64,000 bases of DNA from Streptomyces sp. CBMA29. GTDB taxonomy: Bacteria; Actinomycetota; Actinomycetes; Streptomycetales; Streptomycetaceae. The stretch covers positions 1 through 64,000 of the forward strand of contig NZ_MECL01000179.1 of assembly GCF_014596445.1 (NCBI RefSeq), written 5' to 3'. Below, piece after piece: positions 1-8,333 of this stretch. Both the position numbers and the translations under genes were made by a program. Under the pieces are notes generated by a model. It was not told the origin of the DNA and made no database searches. It saw nothing but the letters and a program-made list of their open reading frames with translations. The first letter of the stretch is position 1. Each line of letters starts with the position of its first letter.

Positions 1-16
1 CGGCGACGGCGGGGGC

Positions 17-1954
17 ATGACCGTGCGCTGGGACGCGGCAAGCACCAGGGCGCCCAACGGCGGCACCGCGCTGCGGCCCGCCGGCCGCCCGGCGCGGGGC
101 CGGTGGCTCCGCCTGCACGACGGCGTGCTGGACTTCCGCGGTTTCGGCCTGTTCGACGCCTCCCGCCCGGCGGACGACGCCCTGGACGCCATGGTCGGCG
201 ACCCGGCCGTCCACCGCGTGGAGGCCCACACCGACCTGCTCTTCCAGCGCCGCCACACCTACCGCCGCTCCCGGATCACCCTCGACTTCGGCGGCCACAC
301 CGTCCACACCGGCGGGATCGAGCGCAACGCCCACGACAACCCGTTCGGCGCTGTCCTGTTCTTCCAGGGCGCCGTCACCGGCGACCGCGTCAGCCACGCC
401 CTGCCCGCCGAGGTCATCGAACTCACCGACGCCTTCCCGGTCCCCGACTCCGGCGCCTTCGAGGTCGGCCAGTGGTGGGCGGTGCAGTGCGACGAGGTGC
501 CGGGCGGCGGCAGCGACGAGCGCGAACTGCAGAAGATGGTCGAGGTCACCGAGATCATCGACCGCACCCACATCCGGGTCGGCTACCTCAACGGCTGGCG
601 GCTGGCGGCAGGCCGGACCGTCACCTGGCGCCGGGTCGAGCCGGTGGTCGCCGCCCGGGTGGACAACCTCGTCTTCCTCGGAGCGGGCCAGGACACCGGC
701 GCGGTGGACGACGAGTACACCGGCTCGCACCCGGTGGCGTACGAGTACGCGGTGGACTGCGACGTCTCCGGCATCCAGGCCACCGGCACCTTCTGGCCGG
801 TGATCATGCGGCGCTGGTGCACCCGCTACCGCACCGTCCGGTGCGGGCTGAAGAACCCGCCCACCGTGATGTACGGCGGCGCCGGCTATCTCACCCAGCA
901 GATCTACTGCCTCTACGGCCACGTCGCGGACTGCACCAGCAGCAACGTCCGGCACCTCAACGACCTGACGGCGTCGGCCTACTGTCAGGTCGTCAACTGC
1001 CACGGCGACGGCGACGACGAGGGCGGCAACCCGTTCACCACCCACGGCCAGTACGAGCACGACCTGCTCTTCGACGGCAACTCCGGACTGATGGACATCG
1101 CCAACTCCGGTGCCCAGTGGGGGAATTCCGCCAAACGCATCACCGTGCGCAACCACGTCTGCTCCTGGTTCACCGCCAACACCAAGATCACCGACCTGAC
1201 GCTGGAGAACGTCAAGGTCATCGCCCGGCCGACCTTCGACCCGGCCGGCACCCTCGTCGTCAACGCCGACGGCGCTCAACTGCGCGGTTGCAGCGCCTCG
1301 TTCTTCGCTGTCGCCCAGCAGTCGGCCCGGTCCAGCCGGCCGACCACCGTCACCGACTGCACCTTCGATCTTCCCCGGGCGAGCGTGCTCGTGCAGACCC
1401 CGGTCACCGCCGTGCTGCGCTTCGTCCGCACCACGCTCAACGGCTGCGACGGGACGGTGCTGCGCGGCACCGGCGCCGTCCACTTCACCGACTGCCGACT
1501 GGTGGGCGGCGCGGGCGCGGCGCCGATGTCGGTCGGCGCGCCCGAGGTCACGGTGGACGGCGGCAGCATCACCGACACCGGTATCGCGCTCAGCGCCGTA
1601 CGCGACCAGCGCATCGGCGTCGGCGGCGGCGCGGTCCTGTCCGGGACCAACACGGCGGGCGCACTGCTGTCCCGTGTCACCGGTACGACCGCGACCGTCA
1701 CCTGGGACCTGGCCGATCTGCGCAGCACCGCGGCCGACGCGACCACCGCGCACCTGCGCGTGAGCGACGGCCGCAACCGCTACACCGCCGTCGGCGCCCG
1801 GTTCACCGGCGGCCGACTCGCCCTGGCCGCCGCCGCGTTCGGAGGCACGTCCTCGCTGCTGCACACCGCGTGCACGGAGGACGGCGTCACCCGGGACGGG
1901 CTTCCGCCGGACGGCGAGCGGGTCAGTGCCACGACCGGCAATCTCACTCTCTGA
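17..1954 (+). CDS. Right-handed beta-helix repeat protein, possibly 5'-truncated
   Basis: 645 residues from the first ATG. The frame stays open to the window edge (five more codons), so the true start and a signal peptide may lie upstream. The protein has many short beta-strand-like repeats with regularly spaced Gly, Asn, Cys and Val (for example the stretches around residues 390-560), typical of parallel beta-helix (pectate-lyase-like) folds found in polysaccharide-acting or tail-spike-like proteins. I see no catalytic signature that fixes an enzyme class. A GNAT gene follows 24 bases downstream on the same strand. The fold call is reasonable; function unknown. Confidence 0.6.
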   Translation: MTVRWDAASTRAPNGGTALRPAGRPARGRWLRLHDGVLDFRGFGLFDASRPADDALDAMVGDPAVHRVEAHTDLLFQRRHTYRRSRITLDFGGHTVHTGGIERNAHDNPFGAVLFFQGAVTGDRVSHALPAEVIELTDAFPVPDSGAFEVGQWWAVQCDEVPGGGSDERELQKMVEVTEIIDRTHIRVGYLNGWRLAAGRTVTWRRVEPVVAARVDNLVFLGAGQDTGAVDDEYTGSHPVAYEYAVDCDVSGIQATGTFWPVIMRRWCTRYRTVRCGLKNPPTVMYGGAGYLTQQIYCLYGHVADCTSSNVRHLNDLTASAYCQVVNCHGDGDDEGGNPFTTHGQYEHDLLFDGNSGLMDIANSGAQWGNSAKRITVRNHVCSWFTANTKITDLTLENVKVIARPTFDPAGTLVVNADGAQLRGCSASFFAVAQQSARSSRPTTVTDCTFDLPRASVLVQTPVTAVLRFVRTTLNGCDGTVLRGTGAVHFTDCRLVGGAGAAPMSVGAPEVTVDGGSITDTGIALSAVRDQRIGVGGGAVLSGTNTAGALLSRVTGTTATVTWDLADLRSTAADATTAHLRVSDGRNRYTAVGARFTGGRLALAAAAFGGTSSLLHTACTEDGVTRDGLPPDGERVSATTGNLTL

Positions 1955-1978
1955 CGTCCGAACGGGAAGGCCATCGCC

Positions 1979-2923
1979 ATGCGCTACCGCACCGCCACCG
2001 CGGCGGACGAGCCGGGGCTGCACGCCCTGTGGGCGGTGGCCTTCCCCGACCCGGCGCAGGTCATCGCCCTGTGGCAGCGGGACCCCGGTCGGCACGGTCG
2101 TACCTTCGTCGCCGAGGACGACGGCGGCCGGCCGGTCTCCGTGGTCCACTACCTGCCGCGTCCGATCCGCTCGGCCGAGGGCCGCCCGCAGCGCGTCGGG
2201 TGCCTCGGCAGTGTCGCCACCCACCCGGACGCGCGCGGTCGCGGCCACGTCCGTCACCTGCTCGCGGCGGCGGTGCGGGCCATGACGGCGGACGCGTGCG
2301 CGTGGTCGCTGCTGTTCACCGGCACCCCGCAGGTCTACGAAAGCGCGGGCTGGCGTACGTTCGCCGCCCCCGGCTGGTCCGGCCCGCTCGCCGCCCCGCC
2401 CTCCACCGGCCTGCCCCCCTCCGTACGCCCGGCGACCCGCGCCGACCTGCCGGCCCTGCGGGCGCTGCGCGACGGCTTCGACGCCGTCCGCCCGCTGTCC
2501 ACTGTGCGCGGCGCGGACGACTGGCTGCACCGGATACCCGTCTGGTACGCGGCCCCGACCGAGATCCTGGTCGCGCACGAGCCGGGACCCGCCGGCCGCC
2601 CCGTGGGCTTCGCCGTCCTTCGCCGCCCCGCCCCCGACCGGGCTGAGCTCGCGGAGATCGCACTCGCCGCGGACCATGCCGCCGCGGCCGACTCCCTGTT
2701 GGCCACCGCGGCCGTACGCGCACGCGCGGCGGGCGCCACGACCGCGACGGTGCGGCTGCCGCCGGAGGCCGCCGTCCTCGCCGCTCTCCCCCGGTTCCTC
2801 GCCGAGCCCGTCCCTGTCGTCAGCCATTACGGCATGGCCCGGCCGATCCTCTCGCCGGCGGCCGACGTCACGGCGACCGTCACCGCCCCGGGCGCCGTGC
2901 ACTGGTACGGCGACTCCTTCTGA
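1979..2923 (+). CDS. GNAT family N-acetyltransferase
   Basis: 314 residues. The N-terminal half carries the acetyl-CoA-binding GNAT pattern: strand GCLGSVATHP (about residues 75-84), then the pyrophosphate loop ARGRGHVRHLL, then the beta-bulge with Y near VYESAGW. The C-terminal half looks like a second, degenerate GNAT-like domain, as in Eis-type proteins. Substrate is not predictable. It starts 24 bases after the beta-helix gene and may be co-transcribed. The stop codon lies inside a 12-base triplicated repeat. Confidence 0.8.
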   Translation: MRYRTATAADEPGLHALWAVAFPDPAQVIALWQRDPGRHGRTFVAEDDGGRPVSVVHYLPRPIRSAEGRPQRVGCLGSVATHPDARGRGHVRHLLAAAVRAMTADACAWSLLFTGTPQVYESAGWRTFAAPGWSGPLAAPPSTGLPPSVRPATRADLPALRALRDGFDAVRPLSTVRGADDWLHRIPVWYAAPTEILVAHEPGPAGRPVGFAVLRRPAPDRAELAEIALAADHAAAADSLLATAAVRARAAGATTATVRLPPEAAVLAALPRFLAEPVPVVSHYGMARPILSPAADVTATVTAPGAVHWYGDSF

Positions 2924-2953
2924 CCCGGTTTCTGACCCGGTTTCTGACCCGGT
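2918..2953. repeat. Three perfect 12-base tandem repeats over a stop codon
   Basis: The unit TTCTGACCCGGT occurs three times back to back (2918-2929, 2930-2941, 2942-2953). The first copy supplies the last codon and stop of the GNAT gene, so each copy brings another in-frame TGA. This is consistent with slippage-driven duplication at a gene end. Confidence 0.95.
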
Positions 2954-2969
2954 CGGCTCGCGGATTCGG

Positions 2970-3683
2970 TTACCGCTCGTCGCCGGTATCGGTGAGGGCG
3001 AGCGTGACGAATCGTCGGCCGGACCGCGTCCACGCGTCGCTCGGTGTCCATCCGGCCGCGGCGGCGTACCGGATGAGCGGGCGGGGGCCGAGCCTGGCCC
3101 AGGGAAACACCTCGCCGTACCGGCCACGGCAGTCGTCGAGATGGACCTGGACGTATTCGTCGATGTCGTCGTCCACATCGGGCGGGAGGGTTTCCACGAT
3201 GAGGGACCCCGCGGGTCGGGTGATGTCGGCCATACGGCGAAGGAGCGCGGCCGGGTCGCCGCCGATGCCGATGTTGCCGTCGATGAGCAGTGCGGTGTCC
3301 CATCTGCCCTCGCCGGGCAGCGGCTCGAACACCGAGCGCATCAGCGCCGGTCCACCGGTGCGGGCGGTGCGGCGGACGGCCTCAGGGCTGACATCGATGC
3401 CCAGGGCCCGGTGCCCGCGGACGGCCAGCGCGGTGACGAGCCGTCCCGGGCCGCAGCCGACGTCCAGGACCGCGCCGCCGCATCGCGCCAGCACCGTGAG
3501 ATCCGCGTCGTCGGGCTCCGCGCACCAGCGCTCCACGTCCAGGGGCAGGAGCCAGCCGGTCGTACTGCGCAGGAACAGCGGTCCCCGGCCGGCGCGCAGC
3601 GCGCGCGTGTACGGGTCCGCGTCCCACCGGGCCCGGCGGCCGCCCGGAGCGGGCATCCGCAGGGGCGCGATGGACGCACTCAC
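2970..3683 (-). CDS. Class I SAM-dependent methyltransferase
   Basis: 237 residues from a GTG at 3683 that overlaps the stop of the upstream gene by GTGA. The SAM-binding motif VLDVGCGPGRL is followed by the acidic end of strand 2 (LGIDVSPEAV), giving a normal Rossmann methyltransferase core. An ATG nine codons further in (MPAPGG) is an alternative start. The N-terminus WDADPYTRALRAG is typical of small-molecule methyltransferases in this type of cluster. It is the last gene of a minus-strand operon with the DUF2064 protein and the GT2 enzyme, so it probably modifies the same glycan or lipid-linked product. Confidence 0.85.
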   Translation of the reverse strand: MSASIAPLRMPAPGGRRARWDADPYTRALRAGRGPLFLRSTTGWLLPLDVERWCAEPDDADLTVLARCGGAVLDVGCGPGRLVTALAVRGHRALGIDVSPEAVRRTARTGGPALMRSVFEPLPGEGRWDTALLIDGNIGIGGDPAALLRRMADITRPAGSLIVETLPPDVDDDIDEYVQVHLDDCRGRYGEVFPWARLGPRPLIRYAAAAGWTPSDAWTRSGRRFVTLALTDTGDER

Positions 3684-4309
3684 GACGCCGCCTTCGTCAT
3701 CCGCTCCAGGGCCGCCGCGAACCGGCTGTCCGGCGCCTCGGCGGCCACCGACTCGGCGTCCGCCGCGGTATCCACATCGCGCAGGACGGGCAGGTCCCGT
3801 ACGGTCAGCCCCGCGTCGGTGAGCCGCCGCCGCTGCACGCGGCCCGTTTCCGGGGTCGACATCGGTACGCCCCTGATCAGGCCGGGGTCGGGCACGGCGA
3901 GTCCCAGGGCCCAGAATCCGCCGTCGACGGCCGGACCGAACCACGCGGAGCACGTGTCCCAGGCGTCCGGGGCGAGAGCCGGCGCGAGCAAGCGCGCGGA
4001 CACCTGCGGGGTGTCCATGCCGATCAGTACGGTCGGGCCCCGGCTCCGGCCGAACGCCGCGGCAAGCCGCTCGTCGAGGCCGCCGGACACCTGGGGCACC
4101 ACCTCGATTCCCGGCGGCAACCACGCGCCGGGCGTTCCGTCCAGTACGAGCACCCGGCGCCGCACCGGCATCGCCAGCACGGCGTTCAGGGTGTCGACGA
4201 GCGCGGCCTCGGCGAGATCCGCGGCCTCCCGCGGAGACCAGGGCGGGGTGAGGCGGGTCTTGACCCGGCCGGGCACCGGCTCCTTGGCGATCACCAGCAC
4301 CGTGGTCAT
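3680..4309 (-). CDS. DUF2064 / TIGR04282-type glycosyltransferase-like protein
   Basis: 209 residues. It starts TTVLVIAKEPVPGRVKTRL, the classic opening of the DUF2064 nucleotidyltransferase/GT-A-like family, with later GMDTPQ and the GPAVDGGFWALG motif. The fold resembles MobA-type nucleotidyltransferases. Family members sit next to GT2 enzymes, and the exact reaction is not established. The ATG at 4309 overlaps the upstream GT2 stop by ATGA, and its own stop overlaps the methyltransferase start, so the three are translationally coupled. Confidence 0.85.
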   Translation of the reverse strand: MTTVLVIAKEPVPGRVKTRLTPPWSPREAADLAEAALVDTLNAVLAMPVRRRVLVLDGTPGAWLPPGIEVVPQVSGGLDERLAAAFGRSRGPTVLIGMDTPQVSARLLAPALAPDAWDTCSAWFGPAVDGGFWALGLAVPDPGLIRGVPMSTPETGRVQRRRLTDAGLTVRDLPVLRDVDTAADAESVAAEAPDSRFAAALERMTKAAS

Positions 4310-5034
4310 CGCGAGACCGCCGAGGTCGGGCTCGGGGCCGCCGAAGGGCTGCCCGCGGGCGCGGCGAGGACGGCGCGCATGTCGCGTACGGCGTGCCAGG
4401 TGCCGAGCCAGGTGCCGGTCACCTTGGACTTGCCCGTCCGCGGCCGGTACGGCACATCCCGCTCGGTCACCCGCCAGCCGGCGTCGGCGGCACGTACGAC
4501 CGTCTCCAGTGGATAGCCGCTGCGGCGGTCGGTGACCCCCAGACCGAGCAGTGCCTCGCGCCTCGCGGCCCGCAACGGACCGTTGTCGTGCAGGCGCAGG
4601 CCGGTCCTGCGGCGCAGCATCGCGGACAGCGCCAGATTGGCGACCCTCGCGTGCGGCGGCCACGCCCCGGCCGCCTCGGGACGGCGACGGCCGATGACCA
4701 GGTCCGTCTCGCCGTCGGCGACCTGCTGGACGAACGCGGGCAGCAGCCCGGGATCGAGTGAGGCGTCACAGTCGCAGAAACAGACGATGTCGGCCGTGGC
4801 GGCGAGCAGGCCGGCGTGGCAGGCGGCACCGAAACCGCGCCGTGACTCGTGCACGACGGTGGCGCCCGACTCGGCGGCGAGGGCGGCGGATCCGTCGGTC
4901 GAGCCGTTGTCGACGACGATCGCACGCCATCCGGAGGGAATCTGCCCCAGGACCCAGGGCAGCGCGAGGGCCTCGTCGAGGCAGGGCAGAACGACATCGG
5001 CTGTGGTGGGGGGCACGTCACTACCGTCCATCAT
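4306..5034 (-). CDS. Glycosyltransferase family 2 (dolichol-P-mannose-synthase-like)
   Basis: 242 residues. GT-A fold motifs visible: VVLPCLDEALALPWVL at the N-terminus, VVDNGSTDGSA (nucleotide-binding), CFCDCDASLDPGLL (DxD metal site) and VIGRRRPEA. The C-terminal GKSKVTGTWLGTWHAVRDM resembles the RxGxSKV-type segment of polyprenyl-phosphate glycosyltransferases. There are no C-terminal membrane helices. Start is one of two adjacent ATGs (5034 or 5031). It probably transfers a sugar from a nucleotide donor to a lipid carrier for the pathway shared with the neighbouring epimerase and DUF2064 protein. Confidence 0.85.
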   Translation of the reverse strand: MMDGSDVPPTTADVVLPCLDEALALPWVLGQIPSGWRAIVVDNGSTDGSAALAAESGATVVHESRRGFGAACHAGLLAATADIVCFCDCDASLDPGLLPAFVQQVADGETDLVIGRRRPEAAGAWPPHARVANLALSAMLRRRTGLRLHDNGPLRAARREALLGLGVTDRRSGYPLETVVRAADAGWRVTERDVPYRPRTGKSKVTGTWLGTWHAVRDMRAVLAAPAGSPSAAPSPTSAVSR

Positions 5035-5085
5035 CGGGAACAGCGGGCTGTGAACCCGCGGGCGTTGAGCTGGGAGAGGGGCCGG

Positions 5086-6144
5086 TCAGGCAGCGGGAAC
5101 CGCCCGCTGCTCGGCGTTCGCGAATTCGGCCATGCCCGCAGCGAAGCCGACCTCCGGCGCCCATCCCAGTTCCCGGCGCAGCCGTTCGGAGGAGGCGGTG
5201 ATGTGCCGGACGTCGCCGAGCCGGTACTCGCCGGTGACCACCGGTGCCGGGCCTCCGTGCGCGTCGGCGAGGGCGGTGGCCATCTCCATGATGGTGTGCG
5301 GGGTCCCGCTGCCGGTGTTGAAGGCGCGGAAGGTGCCGGGACGGCTGTCGGGCAGCGCGGCCAGGGCCACCGCGTTGGCCGCGGCCACATCCCGCACATG
5401 GACGAAGTCCCGGCGCTGGCCGCCGTCCTCGAAGACACACGGCGCCTGTCCGCGGGCCAGGGCGGAACGGAAGAACGACGCCACTCCGGCATACGGGGTG
5501 TCGCGCGGCATGCCCGGTCCGTACACGTTGTGGTAGCGCAAAGCCACCGCCCGGCCGTCGACCGCGCGCGCCCAGGCCGCGGACAGGTGCTCCTGGGCGA
5601 GCTTGGTCGTCGCGTACACATTGCGCGGATCGGCGGGCGCGTCCTCGCCGACGAGGCCCGGAGTGAGCTCGGCGCCGCACCGCGGGCACCGGGGCTCGAA
5701 GCGGCCCCCGGTGAGATCGGCGACGGTCCGCGGGCCGGGGGCGACGCGGCCGTGCCGCGCGCAGTCGTAGCGCCCCTCGCCGTAGACCACCATCGATCCG
5801 GCCAGGACGAGTTGCCGCACCCCCGCCTCGGCCATCGCCGCGAGCAGCGTCGCCGTACCCAGGTCGTTGCACTCGACGTAGGCGGGCGCGTCGGCGAAGT
5901 CCTTGCCCAGGCCCACCATGGCCGCCTGATGGCACACCGCGTCCACACCGCGCAGCGCGTGGGCGACGGCGGCCCGGTCCCTCACGTCGGCGTGGATCCA
6001 GTGTGCGTCGGGCCGGGGCGGTGGCACGGCGTGGGCCGCGGGGAGCAGGGCATCGAGTACGACCGGTTCGTGGCCTTCGGCGATCAGGGCGGTGACGACG
6101 TGCGAGCCGATGAAGCCCGCGCCGCCGGTGACGAGTACGCGCAT
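5086..6144 (-). CDS. NAD-dependent epimerase/dehydratase (SDR) with CxxH/CxxC insert
   Basis: 352 residues. Extended SDR: Gly-rich TGGAGFIGSH at 6-15, catalytic Tyr177-x3-Lys181 (YATTK), active-site Ser in LVLAGSMVVYGEG. It probably makes a modified nucleotide-sugar for the GT2 downstream. Oddity: between residues 128 and 156 there is an insertion carrying C128-x2-H131 and C153-x2-C156, spaced like a zinc ribbon, which ordinary UDP-glucose epimerases lack. ATG at 6144 was chosen because the Gly-rich strand begins at residue 2. The GT2 gene follows after 51 bases. Confidence 0.85.
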   Translation of the reverse strand: MRVLVTGGAGFIGSHVVTALIAEGHEPVVLDALLPAAHAVPPPRPDAHWIHADVRDRAAVAHALRGVDAVCHQAAMVGLGKDFADAPAYVECNDLGTATLLAAMAEAGVRQLVLAGSMVVYGEGRYDCARHGRVAPGPRTVADLTGGRFEPRCPRCGAELTPGLVGEDAPADPRNVYATTKLAQEHLSAAWARAVDGRAVALRYHNVYGPGMPRDTPYAGVASFFRSALARGQAPCVFEDGGQRRDFVHVRDVAAANAVALAALPDSRPGTFRAFNTGSGTPHTIMEMATALADAHGGPAPVVTGEYRLGDVRHITASSERLRRELGWAPEVGFAAGMAEFANAEQRAVPAA

Positions 6145-6223
6145 GTCGCCGACCCTAGGGGCCGTTGCCCGCGATCCGGTGCGCTGCGGCCGTGGCGCCA
6201 CCGTTTCGTAAGATCCGCGTCTT

Positions 6224-6925
6224 TCAACGGCGGTGCGATGATCCGCCGGTCCGCTTTCGCGCTTGTCGGTTCGGTGTCCTCGGGGCGCGGTACCGCCACA
6301 GGCGGAGACCGAACAGGGCAGCGGACGCGGCGAACACCACCGCGGTGATCAACAGCCAGCGGCCCAGGAACACGTCGGGGCTCAGCGCGGTCGCTCCGGC
6401 GTACGGTGCCGAGTCCTGGAACACCAGCGGCCAGTAGACCAGCAGGAGCAGCAGCGAAAGGAACGCGGGCACCCGGAGGTGGTTGAGCACCGCGGTCCTG
6501 GTGTCCCGGCCCCCGGTGGAAGGCGGCACCGGACGGCCGCCTCGCAGGGCCCGGTTCACCAGCCAGTCGGTTCCGGCGTACAACGGGACGAGCACGAGGT
6601 CGTGCACCAGGCCCGCTCCCACGACCCACTTGGCGACGCCGAACCAGTCGGCGTCGAGCAGCCGGACCGCCGCGTAGCCGCTCACCACGAGACAGAAGAC
6701 CAGCGCGAGCAGGTGCCAGGGCGATTCCCCGTACAGCCGGCGGAAGCGCGCGACCAGCGTGCGCCCCTTCGTCGGTGCCGACCGCCCGGCGGAGGCGGGC
6801 GCACGCCCGGATTCGGACTCGGGCTGGGATTCGGACTCGGGCTGGGGCTGGGATTCGGACTCGGGCTCGGGCTCGGGCTCGGACTCGGGCTGGGGCTCGG
6901 ATTCGGACTCGGGCTCGTCCGTCAT
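6224..6925 (-). CDS. Four-helix membrane protein with acidic Glu/Ser/Pro repeat N-terminus
   Basis: 233 residues. The first roughly 45 residues are almost only Glu, Ser, Pro and Gln (PESE/PEPE/SQPE units). Four hydrophobic segments follow (about residues 75-95, 100-122, 155-175, 192-212). Its start overlaps the stop of the molybdopterin oxidoreductase gene by ATGA, so it is probably a partner subunit, perhaps an electron-transfer or anchoring component. I see no haem-ligand pattern strong enough to claim this. Function unknown. Confidence 0.7.
   Translation of the reverse strand: MTDEPESESEPQPESEPEPEPESESQPQPESESQPESESGRAPASAGRSAPTKGRTLVARFRRLYGESPWHLLALVFCLVVSGYAAVRLLDADWFGVAKWVVGAGLVHDLVLVPLYAGTDWLVNRALRGGRPVPPSTGGRDTRTAVLNHLRVPAFLSLLLLLVYWPLVFQDSAPYAGATALSPDVFLGRWLLITAVVFAASAALFGLRLWRYRAPRTPNRQARKRTGGSSHRR
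6808..6920. repeat. Imperfect GGGCTCGGACTC-type short tandem repeats (coding)
   Basis: Degenerate 6- and 12-base units (GGATTC, GGACTC, GGGCTC, GGGCTG on the plus strand) encode the acidic Glu/Ser/Pro N-terminus of the 233-residue membrane protein. The array is prone to length variation in multiples of six, which would keep the frame. Confidence 0.85.
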
Positions 6926-8220
6926 GACTGTCCTCCGGGCACGGTCGCGCCGAAACTGAGCCGGCCCACCCACTTGGTGTTCATCACGCCCGGCGCGTTG
7001 GGCACGATGATCCGTGCCGGATAGCCGTGGTCGTGGGAGAGGACCGCGCCGTTGACCCGCAGCGCGAGCAGGGACCGCCCGTCGCGGACCTGGTTGTCGC
7101 GCATCGCCGCCGCCCGGAAGGCTCCGCCGCGCTGGACCGACTCCACGAACACGTCGGGCGGATCGGCGGCGTAACCGACGAGCTTCGCGAGATCGGCCAG
7201 CCGCACGCCTTCCCACTGCTGGTTCTCCGTCGACCAGCCCTCCACACACGCGATGGGCAGCGCGGAACGGTGCTGCGGGAGCTGCCGCAACTGCGGCAGC
7301 GACAGCGAGACCTCCTCGCCGCGGCCCCGGACGACGAGGCGCCAACTGTCGTCCACGTCCGTAGCCCTGATGCGGGCATAGGCCGCCGTCTTGTTGACCG
7401 GGAAGCCGTTGGGACCGGAGCCCGGCTGCCGCCCGTGCGGCGCGAGCAGCGCCGTCTCCCGCAGCGGACCGCCGATGCTCTGCCCCGCCGTCACCCCGAA
7501 CAGCGCCACCGAACCGAGCCCCACCATGCCGAGGGCGCCGCGCCGGGACATCGTCGGCTCGGCCGGACGGGAGGACACCAGCCCGCTCCGGTCGTCGGGT
7601 TCCGGACGCGTCCGGGTCCTCGACGTCCGCAGCTCCGCCCACAGATCACGCCCCCGCACGGCCCGCAGCGTACGGGGGAGCCGGATCGCCACATGGGCGG
7701 TGACCGCGCCGAAGAACACCCACGCACCGTAGAAATGGAGCGGATAGAACGAGCCCGGGAAAATGTAGTCCAGTTGGACGTTGAGAATTCCGGTGAGGAA
7801 TTCGAAGATTCCCCCGCCCACCAGAAGCAGCAGGGAAAGCCGCTCCAACGCGTGCCCGGGGGAACGCACCGGCGGCAGTGCGAAGAGCTTCGGCACGACC
7901 GACCACAGCTTGGCCAGCAGCACGGGCACGAGCACGATGCCCAAGGTGACGTGCACACCCTGGTTGACCCGGTAGAGCCAGTACGGGTGGGTGGGCCAGG
8001 AGAAGAGGTAGAAGCCCAGCAGGCCCTTGTCCGGGGTCTGGTCGTTGACCGGCGACAGGTTCGGGTTGTAGGCGGCGTAGGACAGCAGCCCGGTGAGGAA
8101 CAGCACCGGAATACCGCAGAGCAGCACGAGTCCCAACACCGAGGTCAGCCATGGTCCGCGCAGCGGGCTGCGCCATGGACTGCGCAGCGGAACGGAGGGA
8201 AGCCGCGCGGGGATCTTCAT
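6922..8220 (-). CDS. Five-helix membrane-anchored molybdopterin oxidoreductase (Sco3746-like)
   Basis: 432 residues. Four helices in the first 190 residues resemble a cytochrome-b561-type anchor. A twin-arginine segment (SRRGALGMVGLGSVALFG) forms the fifth helix and leads into an exported sulfite-oxidase-fold molybdopterin domain. C325 in IACVEGWS is the expected molybdenum ligand, and VNGAVLSHDHGYPARIIVP and KWVG are family motifs. Known for the family: S. coelicolor Sco3746 is a model for membrane proteins inserted jointly by Sec and Tat. Its stop overlaps the start of the acidic membrane protein, and it shares an operon direction with the glycan genes. Electron donor and substrate unknown. 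Confidence 0.88.
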   Translation of the reverse strand: MKIPARLPSVPLRSPWRSPLRGPWLTSVLGLVLLCGIPVLFLTGLLSYAAYNPNLSPVNDQTPDKGLLGFYLFSWPTHPYWLYRVNQGVHVTLGIVLVPVLLAKLWSVVPKLFALPPVRSPGHALERLSLLLLVGGGIFEFLTGILNVQLDYIFPGSFYPLHFYGAWVFFGAVTAHVAIRLPRTLRAVRGRDLWAELRTSRTRTRPEPDDRSGLVSSRPAEPTMSRRGALGMVGLGSVALFGVTAGQSIGGPLRETALLAPHGRQPGSGPNGFPVNKTAAYARIRATDVDDSWRLVVRGRGEEVSLSLPQLRQLPQHRSALPIACVEGWSTENQQWEGVRLADLAKLVGYAADPPDVFVESVQRGGAFRAAAMRDNQVRDGRSLLALRVNGAVLSHDHGYPARIIVPNAPGVMNTKWVGRLSFGATVPGGQS

Positions 8221-8333
8221 GCCGGGACCCTAATTCGGGTCACCGCCGATATGACCGCAGCGACATGTGACGGAAGTCTGACGTTCCCGCGGGGGCGCGC
8301 GGGCCGGGCCCGGAGCGTGCCTAATGTGAGGTC
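8221..8333. promoter_or_regulatory. Divergent promoter region
   Basis: 113 bases separate the minus-strand molybdopterin oxidoreductase gene from the plus-strand GT-C-like gene; both promoters must lie here or inside the coding ends. No palindromic operator stood out. Confidence 0.5.
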
